DNA of 64,000 nucleotides from Bdellovibrionales bacterium CG10_big_fil_rev_8_21_14_0_10_45_34 (GCA_002778785.1 PEZS01000013.1:1-64000), one strand, 5' to 3'. Positions 1 to 9,538 are shown, counted from the stretch's first letter. Numbers and translations: made by a program. The notes: generated by a model from the sequence alone, not told the origin.

Positions 1-66
1 TTTTTACACTTATTTCGGCCTAGCCCCTTCCTTCACCCCAGGAAAATTAGGAGAACCGCTCAGGGA

Positions 67-1347
67 TTATCGGTTCTTAACCAATGAAGTGGAATCTGCG
101 TTATTGCTGAGCCAATCTTCGGAAAAGTATTTTTCAATGATTTTGCGCGCCAAATAGGCAGACTTTACTTGCCAATATTCTTTGTTGATCGTAAGCACAG
201 AAAAACTTATGGCCCTGTCTGGGCTCTTCGCAAAACCGACGAACCAATCATATTTACCTTCTGGATCTGACCCTGTGAGCGATCCTGTCTTTCCGCCGAC
301 CACGACCGATGAAAAGCGTTTGTCTCTGTAAAAGCCCCGAAAACTCTTACGAGAAGTACCCGTATAGATCGTTTCACCCATGAGCGTCGAAAGTTGATCT
401 GCCGTATGGGCCCCTAGTACGTCCACCAAACCCGCATCAGGTAGAACTAACGCCTTGTTTTCATTCATGTCATATGCGCTTGCGATCATACGAGGGAGAC
501 GAAGCCTACCTTGATTTACTACAACAGAACCAATCGTCGCTGCGTGAATGGGGCTTAGGCTATTTTTGGTTGTAAAACCGCTAGCTGCCTCGACATACCC
601 CCAGTTTTCGCCATCATCCTTCGGAATAAATGCACTAGACGCCGCCAGAGGGAGCTCAAAAGGAAGGCTTCGATTGAAATAAAATCGATAAGCGTACTCC
701 CGCAGTGTAATCGGATCGAGATAGTTGACCGCAAGCCTTCCAAAAAAAGAATTGATCGACTTACCAAAGGCCTCTTTAAGAGAGACAAAGTTATTTGGTC
801 TAAAACGCCGGGCATCGAAGAAGACGTTTCGCTTATAAAGTGTGTGCATACGCCCGCGATATCCAATCTCGAAGTCGGGATGAATCGCAGCTGAGTCGAT
901 CGCCGCCGCAGCAGTCACAATCTTAAACACTGATGCAGCGGGAAAATTAGACCTCGCAAACAAGCGGGGAAACTCTTCACGATCCTTAGTGTTGTGTGCG
1001 TAGTCTTGAATAGCTAGCAAGTTGCCGTTCGTGGCATCCATCACAACAATCACACCAAAATCTGGCCGATGCCTCTCTAAAATCTCTTTTGCATAGCCAT
1101 GCAGCGCAGGATCTAGCGTGTATTTAATTTGAATACTTTTACCCGATTTCGAGTCGATCGAGTGCGGAAACTCAAAAAGCTCCGATCGACTAATAACATT
1201 GAACAGCTCTAAGGGTCGAGAAGACTGCCACCACATGTAGACAATTGTTGGAGCACAAAGGGCGCCAAGCAGAATGAAGGCCCAGCCATAAGTCTGCTGT
1301 CGTGGTCTCAGAATCAACTTGATGAAAAAAAATCTAAACAGACGCAT
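67..1347 (-). CDS. Penicillin-binding protein, transpeptidase domain only
   Basis: A 426-residue D,D-transpeptidase of the penicillin-binding superfamily that should cross-link peptidoglycan stem peptides in the periplasm. An N-terminal basic stretch and a membrane anchor (about residues 21-40) precede the catalytic domain. The three family motifs are present: SVFK (SxxK, residues 139-142) with the acylated serine, SIN (SxN, 197-199), and KTG (353-355) within GGKTGSLTG. There is no glycosyltransferase domain, and the region before the transpeptidase domain is short compared with FtsI or PBP2, so this is a compact class B-like enzyme. It is transcribed away from the Mrp operon. Which class B subgroup it belongs to cannot be told by eye. 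Confidence 0.88.
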   Translation of the reverse strand: MRLFRFFFIKLILRPRQQTYGWAFILLGALCAPTIVYMWWQSSRPLELFNVISRSELFEFPHSIDSKSGKSIQIKYTLDPALHGYAKEILERHRPDFGVIVVMDATNGNLLAIQDYAHNTKDREEFPRLFARSNFPAASVFKIVTAAAAIDSAAIHPDFEIGYRGRMHTLYKRNVFFDARRFRPNNFVSLKEAFGKSINSFFGRLAVNYLDPITLREYAYRFYFNRSLPFELPLAASSAFIPKDDGENWGYVEAASGFTTKNSLSPIHAATIGSVVVNQGRLRLPRMIASAYDMNENKALVLPDAGLVDVLGAHTADQLSTLMGETIYTGTSRKSFRGFYRDKRFSSVVVGGKTGSLTGSDPEGKYDWFVGFAKSPDRAISFSVLTINKEYWQVKSAYLARKIIEKYFSEDWLSNNADSTSLVKNR

Positions 1348-1446
1348 TGACTTCTACTATTGGTAATTCCTGATTCTGGGTCAACGCATTAAATCATGAA
1401 TTTAGTGCTCTCGACCTGATACAAGTGCTCGAATATAGTTATCTGA
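1348..1446. promoter_or_regulatory. Divergent intergenic region, PBP / Mrp operon
   Basis: This 99-bp gap separates the divergent PBP gene from the first Mrp gene, so promoters for both must lie in or near it. I see no convincing sigma-70 pair and no strong Shine-Dalgarno sequence before the ATG at 1447. The assignment rests on gene orientation alone. Confidence 0.35.
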
Positions 1447-3729
1447 ATGCTGACTCTTATCTGTTTGTCCTATTTGCTTGGTATCATTTGCTTTACTCAA
1501 AGGTGGAGCGGTCGCTCAATATATCTTTTGCCCGCTGCAGCGTCAGCGGTTTTGTTTTTCATCGACCTAGGGCTGGTGGAAATTCCGAAGTCGTTCCTCT
1601 CTGAGTGGCACTTCGATAGAAGCATCCAGCTAGCCATAGAACTATCTCCGCCTGTGCTAGGAAAATGGCTTTCCCTACTTGTAAACTCTATTGGCACCGC
1701 AGTTTATGTCTTCAGTTTTTTCTACCTAACCAAGAGAAAAGACTCCCACCGAATTGCCGGTTTCCTGATGATTTTTCAGGCCTCCATGCTGGGAATTCTT
1801 TTGAGCGACAACCTGTTTGGACTTTTTATTTTCTGGGAGCTAACGAGTGTTAGTTCGTACTTTTTGATTGGAACTAACAACAGAGAGTCCTCTTCACGCG
1901 CGTCGGCCCTGCAAGCTTTGCTGATTACAGGTTTGGGCGGGTTAGCAATGCTGGTAGGAATTGTCATTTTTCAGCAAGCTCATGGCATTGTTAGAATTTC
2001 AGAACTGCTGGCGATCAAAGAATTTTCTCACTTTGGCATCTTAGGGCAAACCGCTTCTTTTTTAATTTTGCTCGGAGCCATTACTAAGTCCGCACAGGTA
2101 CCTTTTCACTTTTGGCTTCCCAACGCCATGGTGGCGCCGACTCCTATTAGCGCCTTTCTTCACTCGGCGACAATGGTGAAGGCAGGTGTCTATCTCGTGG
2201 CCGTCTTATCGCCTGCCCTGCGATGGATGCCTGGTTGGCAACCTTCAATTTACGTGTTTGGAGCACTCACCTTAGTTTGCGGTACGATATTGAGCTTTGG
2301 CACTTCAGATCTCAAGCGCATTCTGGCGCACACTACAATCGCAACTCTGGGAGCCCTCTTGCTTCTTATAGCGATTGGCACTCCGGCTGCGCTAAAGGCA
2401 TTTGTTTTGCTGCTGACAGCTCATGCATTTTACAAAGCAGCGGCTTTTTTCCTTGCTGCAGACATCGAGAAAACTGCTGGCACGAGAGATTTGAAGCTCC
2501 TCAGCGGTCTCATCAAACTGGCTCCACTTTCTGCGGTTGGCGGCTTCTTAGTGATGTTTGCTTTTGCTGGGATAGGTCCTTTTCTCAGTTTCACTGCTAA
2601 AGAAACTCTACTAGCTGACTTACTCGCGATGAGAAATCCTATGGATAGCTTCAGCTTGATAGCTTTCTCCATGTATACTGCAGGCGGCGTAGCCGTGGCG
2701 TTCAACCTGGGTGCTCGAGTATATCTTGGAGCCCCTTCTGCAGCCGTTTCTGGTGCAAAAGGTGACCTAGCTAAACCGGCGATAATCAGCATGTTGGCGC
2801 TTGCGGGACTTGCGATTCCAGTACTTTATTCAACCATTTTAGAAAATATTATTTCTGGATTCACCCAGAGTTACGGTTTTCAAATCGACGCTTCCATTGT
2901 GCTTTGGATGGGGTTTCACAAAGAATTCTTTTTAAGTCTCGGACTTATTGCTTTAGGATTCGCCATCTTTATGCGTTGGCCCGAGGTCAACTCCATTCTC
3001 GAAAGGGTATTGGGATCATTTTGGAGAGCTAGCGGCGATAGACTCTATTCTGGTTTTTTAGAGAAACTTATGGCGTTGGCAAATCTTCAAACCAAAATCC
3101 AGCAACCTGGCAGCTTGAAGTTTTATTTCATGGTAGTGATCGCTACATTTTTGGGGCTTACAGCCATCCCTGCTATAGATTTGGCTCGGCGAATTGGGCT
3201 TGCGCAATTTTCTGGCTTTGACTTGGAGTGGCTCATCCTTGTAATTGCCATTTTGAGCACTTGGAAGACTCTCACAACAAACTCCCAATTTGCGGCAGTC
3301 CTATCTCTCGGTTTGGTGGGCTTTTGTGTGGCGCAATTTTTTATGATCTTTGGTGCGCCCGATCTTGCAATGACTCAAATGCTCGTTGAGCTACTGACCG
3401 TTATCCTGTTTGTCTTTGTATTTTTTCACTTACCAAACATTCACTTATTCGACTCGAAAAGAGAAAAGGGGTTCTCACTACTTGTTAGTGCATTTGTCGG
3501 GATATTATTTTTTACACTCACATACGTTTCTTTGGAGTATAAAGGCTTTCAGCCCATTTCAGAGTATTTTGCTAGAAGCTCCTACGACCTGGCCTATGGC
3601 AAAAACATTGTGAATGTAATTTTAGTCGACTTTAGAGGGCTTGATACACTCGGAGAGATTACGGTTCTTGCGATAGCCGGACTAGGTGTTTACGTGCTTT
3701 TTCAGTCACAAGCACGGAGGCCATCATGA
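1447..3729 (+). CDS. mnhA: Mrp/Mnh antiporter subunit A
   Basis: The largest subunit (760 aa) of a multisubunit Na+(K+)/H+ antiporter, a membrane protein related to the NuoL/ND5 subunit of complex I. Many hydrophobic helices are visible. The family glutamate in LFIFWELTSVSSY and the lysine-containing helix in GAITKSAQVPFHFWLPNAM are both present. The C-terminal part after about residue 600 carries the extra MrpA region, including the FMIFGAPDLAMTQMLVELLT segment and a final VDFRGLDTLGEITVLA segment. It is the first gene of a seven-gene operon in the canonical A-B-C-D-E-F-G order and overlaps mnhB by 4 bp. The transported cation cannot be told from sequence. Confidence 0.95.
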   Translation: MLTLICLSYLLGIICFTQRWSGRSIYLLPAAASAVLFFIDLGLVEIPKSFLSEWHFDRSIQLAIELSPPVLGKWLSLLVNSIGTAVYVFSFFYLTKRKDSHRIAGFLMIFQASMLGILLSDNLFGLFIFWELTSVSSYFLIGTNNRESSSRASALQALLITGLGGLAMLVGIVIFQQAHGIVRISELLAIKEFSHFGILGQTASFLILLGAITKSAQVPFHFWLPNAMVAPTPISAFLHSATMVKAGVYLVAVLSPALRWMPGWQPSIYVFGALTLVCGTILSFGTSDLKRILAHTTIATLGALLLLIAIGTPAALKAFVLLLTAHAFYKAAAFFLAADIEKTAGTRDLKLLSGLIKLAPLSAVGGFLVMFAFAGIGPFLSFTAKETLLADLLAMRNPMDSFSLIAFSMYTAGGVAVAFNLGARVYLGAPSAAVSGAKGDLAKPAIISMLALAGLAIPVLYSTILENIISGFTQSYGFQIDASIVLWMGFHKEFFLSLGLIALGFAIFMRWPEVNSILERVLGSFWRASGDRLYSGFLEKLMALANLQTKIQQPGSLKFYFMVVIATFLGLTAIPAIDLARRIGLAQFSGFDLEWLILVIAILSTWKTLTTNSQFAAVLSLGLVGFCVAQFFMIFGAPDLAMTQMLVELLTVILFVFVFFHLPNIHLFDSKREKGFSLLVSAFVGILFFTLTYVSLEYKGFQPISEYFARSSYDLAYGKNIVNVILVDFRGLDTLGEITVLAIAGLGVYVLFQSQARRPS

Positions 3730-4136
3730 GAAGTCCCATCTTAGAGACAAGTTGCCGGTTTTTGATGCCTATTTTGTTTTTGTTCTCATTTTTTCTATTA
3801 CTTCGCGGGCATAACGAACCCGGAGGTGGCTTTATCGCAGGACTTGTAGCATCTGGGGCTTACAGTTTATTTTTATTGTCTTACCAAGCACGACCACTCG
3901 CGGCTATCTCTGAAATTCATCTGCTTGGCATAGGCCTACTCGTTGCGACTGGCTCAGGGCTACTTTCGCTATTCCAAGGCAAAAACTTTATGACAGGTCA
4001 CTGGATGCACCTCGGTGGCGCAACAGACTCGGTAGCGCACTTTGGAACCCCAGTAATTTTTGATATCGGTGTTTTTCTGGTCGTTCTGGGCATGGTGAGC
4101 TTGGTCGTGCGTACATTTGTAGATTTAAAGGAATAA
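3726..4136 (+). CDS. mnhB: Mrp/Mnh antiporter subunit B
   Basis: A small integral membrane subunit (136 aa) of the Mrp antiporter with about four hydrophobic segments. The family signature LLLRGHNEPGGGFIAGLVAS is visible near residues 23-42, which is diagnostic for MnhB. The ATG overlaps the mnhA stop (ATGA), indicating translational coupling, and only one base separates its stop from the mnhC start. It works only within the A-G complex. Confidence 0.95.
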   Translation: MRSPILETSCRFLMPILFLFSFFLLLRGHNEPGGGFIAGLVASGAYSLFLLSYQARPLAAISEIHLLGIGLLVATGSGLLSLFQGKNFMTGHWMHLGGATDSVAHFGTPVIFDIGVFLVVLGMVSLVVRTFVDLKE

Positions 4137-4137
4137 A

Positions 4138-4485
4138 ATGGCTCTTGTAACAAGTGTTTTTGTAGGACTCCTTTTTTTCGGCGCAACCTACCTTATACTC
4201 GCGCGCAGCTTTATAAGGCTGATCTTGGGCTTGAGCTTACTAAGTAATGCTGTAAATCTTTTGATATTTACTGCTGGAGGATTTCAGCGATTTAGTCCGC
4301 CACTAGTTTCCGTTGGCGGCAGTAACGTAGCTATCGAACGCATTTCTGATCCACTACCGCAGGCTTTGGTGCTTACGGCCATTGTCATAAGTTTCGGAAT
4401 TCTTTCGTTTGCGTTAGCTCTCACATACCGGGTGATCAAAGTCACAAGGAGTGACAACATGAACACTCTCTCTGAGGGTTCGTGA
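4138..4485 (+). CDS. mnhC: Mrp/Mnh antiporter subunit C (NuoK-like)
   Basis: A 115-residue membrane protein homologous to NuoK/MnhC with three hydrophobic segments. The segment LILGLSLLSNAVNLLIFTAG matches the conserved middle helix, and DPLPQALVLTAIVISFG is the typical MnhC third-helix motif. It follows mnhB after one base and overlaps mnhD by 4 bp, so it is a translationally coupled member of the antiporter operon. Confidence 0.95.
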   Translation: MALVTSVFVGLLFFGATYLILARSFIRLILGLSLLSNAVNLLIFTAGGFQRFSPPLVSVGGSNVAIERISDPLPQALVLTAIVISFGILSFALALTYRVIKVTRSDNMNTLSEGS

Positions 4486-6050
4486 TGGCTATTGTCTTAC
4501 CGCTTTTGATTCCGCTTCTGTCGGCTATTTTCTCTCTGTTGTTGTGGCATAGTCCAAAGTCCCAACGTGCCTTAGCGCTTATCGGCTCCCTATCCCACTT
4601 GCTGAGCGGCATATGGCTTCTAAAGTTAGTCAATGAAACCCCTATCATTACCTATGCCATGGGTAATTGGTCGGCACCTTACGGCATTGTCTTTATTGCC
4701 GATGGAATCAGCGCTTGGTTAATTCTCCTCAGCGGCTTCATGTATTTCGTCAGTCAACTTTCGCAAGTGACCCTCAAGAAGGCAGACAAATCATTTGCTG
4801 AAGCTACATTCATTCACTTTCTGATATTTGGAGTGTCAGGCGCTTTTTTAACTGGAGATCTATTTAATCTCTACGTGTGGTTCGAAGTTCTGCTTGTATC
4901 TTCTTTTGTTCTCATGACATTGGGCGGAAAGCCCGCGCAGATACGTGCAGGGTTAAAGTACATGGCACTTAACCTCATTGGATCCACCCTTTTTCTCTCA
5001 GCTTTAGGTTTAATTTATGGCTGGCTCGGCACCCTAAATATGGCCCATATCGCGTACCGATTGTCACACGTCAATGACGGCTCTGTAGTACTTGCTATTG
5101 GCCTTTTGCTCACGGTTGCGTTTGGGCTAAAGGCAGCGATCTTTCCGTTATTTGGTTGGCTGCCAGAATCTTACCCTTCTGCGGATCCTGAAATAACAGC
5201 GTTGTTTTCAGCGCTGCTTACTAAAGTTGGTGTCTATGCATTGTTGCGCTTGTATGCATTTATGCTTCCTCCTAACAGCTTAGCAGCAGAACTACTTATC
5301 GGTCTTTCTGTAATCACAATGGTCGTAGGTGTTTTGGGTGCCGCTAGCCAGTACTCAATTCGAAAGATTCTGTCATTTCATATCGTAAGTCAGATCGGGT
5401 ATATCACCCTTGCGATTGCTATCGGCGGTGCTCAAGCCTTGTCAGCAGCAATGTTTTATTTAATTCACAATGTTCTTGCAAAGGCCAACTTATTTTTGAT
5501 CGGAGGAGAGATCGAGCGCGGCCCCGAAAAAACAGACGAGCTAAAATCACTAGGCGGCCTGTACGGAAAATCCACCTTCCTAACCGTGACTTTTCTCATT
5601 TCGGCTTTTTCTCTTGCCGGCATTCCGCCCCTCAGCGGTTTTTTTGCCAAATATTCGGTGATAGCGTCCGCCATTAAGTTGAACTATTTTTGGAGTGCTG
5701 TTGTAGCCGCCATAGTTGGAATTCTGACATTGTTTTCGATGATAAAGATTTGGAACGAAGCGTTTTGGAAGGAAAACCCGGCTGCCGGCGTTCACTCACC
5801 GCAAAAAGAAAAAATTCTTTGGGGTAATAAAGTCAGCATTACTGTTGTCTGTCTAGCAACTCTTTCGTTAACGATTTGGTATCAACCTATGAAGAGTTCA
5901 CTTGATAAGGCTGCGAACAAACTCTTAGACCGCGAAAGCTATTACGAAGCAGTTTTTTCACATGGCTTACTCAAAGCCAATTCGACCGAAATGCCGACCC
6001 CGCAACCTGCTGAAGACGGGCCCTCAGAAGAGCGAGGGAAACTACAGTGA
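4482..6050 (+). CDS. mnhD: Mrp/Mnh antiporter subunit D
   Basis: The second large NuoM/NuoN-like subunit (522 aa), proposed in this family to form one of the proton or cation channels in the membrane. Conserved features include the glutamate-containing helix LFNLYVWFEVLLVSSFVLM, the lysine helix LKAAIFPLFGWLPESYPSADPEITALFSALLTKVGVYALLR, and the C-terminal LAGIPPLSGFFAKY motif typical of MrpD. The start overlaps mnhC and the stop overlaps the GTG start of mnhE. The hydrophilic tail after about residue 480 is unremarkable. Confidence 0.95.
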   Translation: MMAIVLPLLIPLLSAIFSLLLWHSPKSQRALALIGSLSHLLSGIWLLKLVNETPIITYAMGNWSAPYGIVFIADGISAWLILLSGFMYFVSQLSQVTLKKADKSFAEATFIHFLIFGVSGAFLTGDLFNLYVWFEVLLVSSFVLMTLGGKPAQIRAGLKYMALNLIGSTLFLSALGLIYGWLGTLNMAHIAYRLSHVNDGSVVLAIGLLLTVAFGLKAAIFPLFGWLPESYPSADPEITALFSALLTKVGVYALLRLYAFMLPPNSLAAELLIGLSVITMVVGVLGAASQYSIRKILSFHIVSQIGYITLAIAIGGAQALSAAMFYLIHNVLAKANLFLIGGEIERGPEKTDELKSLGGLYGKSTFLTVTFLISAFSLAGIPPLSGFFAKYSVIASAIKLNYFWSAVVAAIVGILTLFSMIKIWNEAFWKENPAAGVHSPQKEKILWGNKVSITVVCLATLSLTIWYQPMKSSLDKAANKLLDRESYYEAVFSHGLLKANSTEMPTPQPAEDGPSEERGKLQ

Positions 6051-6538
6051 AGTTTTTGATCAACGTGATTTTTGCTTTAATCTGGGCTTCTTTTCAGGGA
6101 GACTTTAGTCGATTCCAGATAATTTTAGGCTTGGTATTGGGTTTCTTCTGCTTTGCAATTGCAGAAAAAATTGGCCTTGGAGTAGGGCCTTCCTATACTA
6201 AGCAATTGGTCGACATAGTCAGATACGCTGTCTTTTTTATCGCCGAACTCTTACGAGCCAACATTCGCGTTGCGATAGATGTTCTAAGAATCAAACCCAG
6301 AATTTCTCCTGGCATTCTGGCAATTCCGCTAGAAATCTTAGACCCTTGGCAAAAAATATTGCTGGCGAATTCTATTACTCTCACTCCCGGAACACTCTCA
6401 ATCGATTTCAGTAAGGACGAACAAACATTGTTCGTCCATTTTATGTATTTAGATAAACCTCCTGAGAAGTTGATCGCCGAGATCAAATTGGGTTTTGAAG
6501 CTAGAATCATTGAACTGAAAGAAGGGCAGAGTAAATGA
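6047..6538 (+). CDS. mnhE: Mrp/Mnh antiporter subunit E
   Basis: A 163-residue subunit with an N-terminal membrane part and a soluble C-terminal domain. The MnhE signature is visible around residues 105-121, in NSITLTPGTLSIDFSKDEQ. Translation starts at a GTG that overlaps the TGA stop of mnhD (GTGA), and the stop overlaps the mnhF ATG. Loss of this subunit in other Mrp systems disrupts assembly (family knowledge). Confidence 0.94.
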   Translation: MKFLINVIFALIWASFQGDFSRFQIILGLVLGFFCFAIAEKIGLGVGPSYTKQLVDIVRYAVFFIAELLRANIRVAIDVLRIKPRISPGILAIPLEILDPWQKILLANSITLTPGTLSIDFSKDEQTLFVHFMYLDKPPEKLIAEIKLGFEARIIELKEGQSK

Positions 6539-6810
6539 TTAGAATAGAGGTTCTCAATTTTTCCTTTTACGTAATCTGCGCGGGAATTTTGCTTGCGTTC
6601 TATAGAATGTATAAAGGCCCCTCTCTGCCGGATCGCGTTTTGGCAGCCGATGTAATCTCAACAGGCGTATCTCTACTTGCTGTCCTTTACTGTTTGTTTT
6701 CTCACACCGACTACTATCTAGACGCAGCTATAGCTATTGCTCTCATGGGATTCCTGGGCACGATAGGTTTTTCACGTTTTATGGAGAGAAAAGCTCATGT
6801 ACATGATTAA
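6535..6810 (+). CDS. mnhF: Mrp/Mnh antiporter subunit F
   Basis: A 91-residue membrane subunit with three hydrophobic helices. The segment YKGPSLPDRVLAADVIS is the characteristic MnhF motif following helix 1, and the last helix ends in GFLGTIGFSRFMER. It overlaps mnhE by 4 bp and mnhG by 14 bp. Confidence 0.94.
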   Translation: MIRIEVLNFSFYVICAGILLAFYRMYKGPSLPDRVLAADVISTGVSLLAVLYCLFSHTDYYLDAAIAIALMGFLGTIGFSRFMERKAHVHD

Positions 6811-7153
6811 GTTGGCCGGCTATTTAGGTGAGTTTTTCTTGATTTTTGGGAGCCTTTTTTTTCTCATCGCCTGTTTAGGGATTGTGAGATTCCCAGATCT
6901 TTACACCAGAGTTCACGCAGCCTCTAAAGCCGCGACTCTAGGAGTTGCTGGAATCGGCCTTTGTGCATTTATCATTTTAGATTCAACGGCAGCTTCAACA
7001 AGATCGCTTTTATTCATAGGATTTTTCTTTTTAACAGCCCCCGTTGCCTCGCACATGATTTCTCGCGCGGCCTACACACTTGGTGTGCATTTAGTTCCTA
7101 AGTCGGCGCGCGACGATTTAAAAAAATCTGGCCATTTTGCATCTGAAAAGTAA
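6797..7153 (+). CDS. mnhG: Mrp/Mnh antiporter subunit G
   Basis: The last subunit of the Mrp operon (118 aa), with three hydrophobic segments. The motif GIVRFPDLYTRVHAASKAAT is diagnostic of MnhG, and TAPVASHMISRAAY is the conserved third-helix sequence. The start may be either of two closely spaced ATGs (6797 or 6803), both inside the 3' end of mnhF. With this gene the operon is complete, which argues for a working antiporter controlling cytoplasmic pH or Na+. Confidence 0.94.
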   Translation: MYMIKLAGYLGEFFLIFGSLFFLIACLGIVRFPDLYTRVHAASKAATLGVAGIGLCAFIILDSTAASTRSLLFIGFFFLTAPVASHMISRAAYTLGVHLVPKSARDDLKKSGHFASEK

Positions 7154-7184
7154 CCTTGAAGTGACTCAAAAACAACGCAGACAC

Positions 7185-8612
7185 CTAAAGCGCATTGGTC
7201 CTAACAATTTGCTCATAGAGTAGGGCAGAGGGGCGAGGTGTACGCTCAAAGGTCTCAAAGTTAGTCTCATACAATCCCATCTTTGGATCAAACCCCCAAA
7301 TCCATTCAAAGTTATCCATCAACGTCCAGTGGCAGTAGCCTGAGATATTCATACCCTCTTGCGTAGAAAACTTTTGTAAAATAGCTAAGTGATCTACCAA
7401 AAACTTCTGTCGTTTAGAGTCTTCAGGATCATCCAAACCATTTTCTAGTACTAGGAATTCCCGTCCAGTGTACTTAGTTTTTAACTTAGAAAGCACTATC
7501 TCGAAGCCTTTCGGGTAAACTTCAAAACCCATTCCCGTGAGGTCTCCTTGAGGATGAGGAAGAAGCCGAAATGGCTCATTCGGATCCCAGTTCGTCTTTA
7601 CAAGGTCTCTTGAGTAATAGTTAAAGCCAATAAAATCTTGGGTGCCTTTGAGGCCCTCAATCGCCTCATCAATGTTTAACAAAAAAGGCATGTTCAACGA
7701 AATGCGGCCCGTCTCTGGAGCATCCAGAAAAGACCAATTAAAGTAGTCGTCCAGAAATCTGTTCGCTATCAGCCATTCATATGGCGAAAAACGATTCCAA
7801 GGCTCAAAAACTCTCAGATGCACGGCTTGCCCGACGCGAGGCTTTTTCTTTTTTGAAGTTTTGTGTGAATGGATCAACCTGTAAGCAGAAGCGTGCGACT
7901 TATAAATATTGATGACGGCTGATTTTAGACTTTTTAAAGACTCATCCCGGTGCAGTTTTAAGGTAAGAAATGGCGGAAACATGCCTCCCACATACTGAGC
8001 ATTCAAAAGTACATTTGGTTCATTAAAAGTGATCCAAGTTTTAATTTTGTTACCCCAGCGATGAATGACCTTTTCGACGAAGCGCTCAAAATAAGTCACC
8101 GAGGAGTCAGAAGCCCAGCCTCCTAAACGCATGAACCACGCAGGGTGAGTAAAGTGATGAATAGTCACCCAAGGCTCAATACCGGCGGCTAACAGGTGAT
8201 CAATCTCTTTATCGTAGTGTTCGAATGCCGCTTCATCCCAAACCCCATTTTGCGGCTCAAGCCTGGCCCACTCGAGGGAGAATCGGTACGACTGTACTCC
8301 AAGGTCTTTTAGTAGCCGAACGTCGTCATCGATACGGTTCCAGTGATCTGTAGCCACGCCCGATCGCTGAGCCCGCCGAATGAATGGTGCCACCGTACCC
8401 GCATTTTCATTGCGGGCCGAGTTTTCTGCCTCCCACCAATCGCTATGAATGTTATTGCCTTCTATCTGATAAGCGGCAGTGGCGACGCACCACTTAAATT
8501 CCTTTGGAAAGGGAGCAGAATTGGACGCAAATGCCGTAGACGTTTGGACAAAGCCCGCCCAAAAGGCATTCAAAAAAAAGGCAGATATGAAAAATCTAAT
8601 AACTCGCCCCAT
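7185..8612 (-). CDS. Exported family 1 glycoside hydrolase (beta-glucosidase type)
   Basis: A 475-residue GH1 enzyme likely to hydrolyse beta-glycosides by the retaining mechanism. The acid/base glutamate lies in TFNEPN (E198) and the nucleophile in ENG (E390). Other GH1 landmarks are AAYQIEG near residue 46, the HHFTHP segment near 152, and a C-terminal WTLMDNFEWIWGF. An N-terminal signal-peptide-like stretch (residues 1 to about 29) suggests export, which is unusual because most bacterial GH1 enzymes are cytoplasmic. It converges on the Mrp operon with a 31-bp gap. The substrate is not predictable; a beta-glucosidase or beta-galactosidase-like activity is most likely. Confidence 0.9.
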   Translation of the reverse strand: MGRVIRFFISAFFLNAFWAGFVQTSTAFASNSAPFPKEFKWCVATAAYQIEGNNIHSDWWEAENSARNENAGTVAPFIRRAQRSGVATDHWNRIDDDVRLLKDLGVQSYRFSLEWARLEPQNGVWDEAAFEHYDKEIDHLLAAGIEPWVTIHHFTHPAWFMRLGGWASDSSVTYFERFVEKVIHRWGNKIKTWITFNEPNVLLNAQYVGGMFPPFLTLKLHRDESLKSLKSAVINIYKSHASAYRLIHSHKTSKKKKPRVGQAVHLRVFEPWNRFSPYEWLIANRFLDDYFNWSFLDAPETGRISLNMPFLLNIDEAIEGLKGTQDFIGFNYYSRDLVKTNWDPNEPFRLLPHPQGDLTGMGFEVYPKGFEIVLSKLKTKYTGREFLVLENGLDDPEDSKRQKFLVDHLAILQKFSTQEGMNISGYCHWTLMDNFEWIWGFDPKMGLYETNFETFERTPRPSALLYEQIVRTNAL

Positions 8613-8820
8613 CGGTTCAACTTTACGGTTCAGTTTTGGAACCAGTTTGATAATTCCTCATCCATCCATTAATCAAGAGAAATCAGCCAGCGGGCTAAAA
8701 GTTCCAGTATTCACATACTTCCGTGCTTTGATTCGCGCCTTTCCTTCCTAATTCGCTAAAGAATCCCGTAAATTCCAGCAACTCTCACTTTTTGGATACC
8801 AGTACTTTAAAAAGGATTCT

Positions 8821-8900
8821 TAGGGCGTGTCCTCATTTGGTCGAACTACTGCAAAAGCCAAAGCGACCTCAGCGTTGCTCGTCGGCGCCGACACGCCTTA
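8821..8900. repeat. Palindrome-ended repeat element, REP/MITE-like
   Basis: An intergenic element of about 80 bp beginning TAGGGCGTGTCCTCATTTGG and ending GCCGACACGCCTTA. GGCGTGTC on the left and GACACGCC on the right form an 8-bp inverted repeat at the two ends, with a shorter inner CGAC/GTCG pair. The left-end sequence recurs at 15442, 25772 and 31747. It ends just beyond the nitroreductase stop codon and could fold into a long hairpin. It may be a REP-type element, a MITE, or a terminator. Confidence 0.55.
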
Positions 8901-8901
8901 C

Positions 8902-9444
8902 TTACTTGAAAAAAGGCTCTTCCCACTCACCATTCCAAACGTACTCTGTTGCATTGCGTCTTTTCCTGTCGCCAGGCCCTTCTTTCAATGCTTTTTCCGT
9001 TGCGTAGCCTAGTACGAACATCGCCATAGGATCAAAGCCCGTTGGTGCCAAGGTTCGGGCTTTCTGATTGTCAAAGCCGGCCATCATTCTAGCATTGATG
9101 CCGAGTGTCCAGGCGGTGAGAGTGAGTATTTGGTTAGCTGCGCCCAAATCGTGCTGAGCTGATCTATTGGGTACATCGTTGTGAGAAAAAGCATCCTTTG
9201 CGAAGGCGACACCGAGAATATCAGCCTCAAACGCATAATGGTTACCCGCCGATAGCAGTTCTTCTAGACTCTTTCTTTTCGGACTTCCTTTGCGAGCAAT
9301 GAGATAACGCCAAGGTTGTTCGTTGAAGCTAGATTGAGCCCACCTGACAGATTCGAAAATAGTTTTAAGGTCATTATCGTTAATAGTTTTAGCGGAATAC
9401 TCTCGCGGACTCCATCGACTCAGTATTGTGTCAGTAAACATCAT
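8902..9444 (-). CDS. Nitroreductase family protein
   Basis: An FMN-dependent nitroreductase-fold protein of about 180 residues that would reduce nitro compounds, quinones or similar electrophiles with NAD(P)H. The N-terminal SRWSPREYSAKTI and the following RWAQSSFNEQPWRYLIARKG segment match the FMN-binding part of the family; a later AWTLGINARMMAGFD and GFDPMAMFVLGYA are typical of the C-terminal half. The start at 9444 is preferred because AAGGAGG sits six bases upstream; a longer reading frame extends to 9474 without such a site. The gene is monocistronic. The substrate is unknown. Confidence 0.85.
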   Translation of the reverse strand: MMFTDTILSRWSPREYSAKTINDNDLKTIFESVRWAQSSFNEQPWRYLIARKGSPKRKSLEELLSAGNHYAFEADILGVAFAKDAFSHNDVPNRSAQHDLGAANQILTLTAWTLGINARMMAGFDNQKARTLAPTGFDPMAMFVLGYATEKALKEGPGDRKRRNATEYVWNGEWEEPFFK

Positions 9445-9538
9445 TTTCGGCCTCCTTGACAGCAGTCTAGGCAATTTCTAGAGTATTCCATCGTAAATAT
9501 GACAATCTTTCAACCTTCTATCTTCTTAGGGAGTTTTC

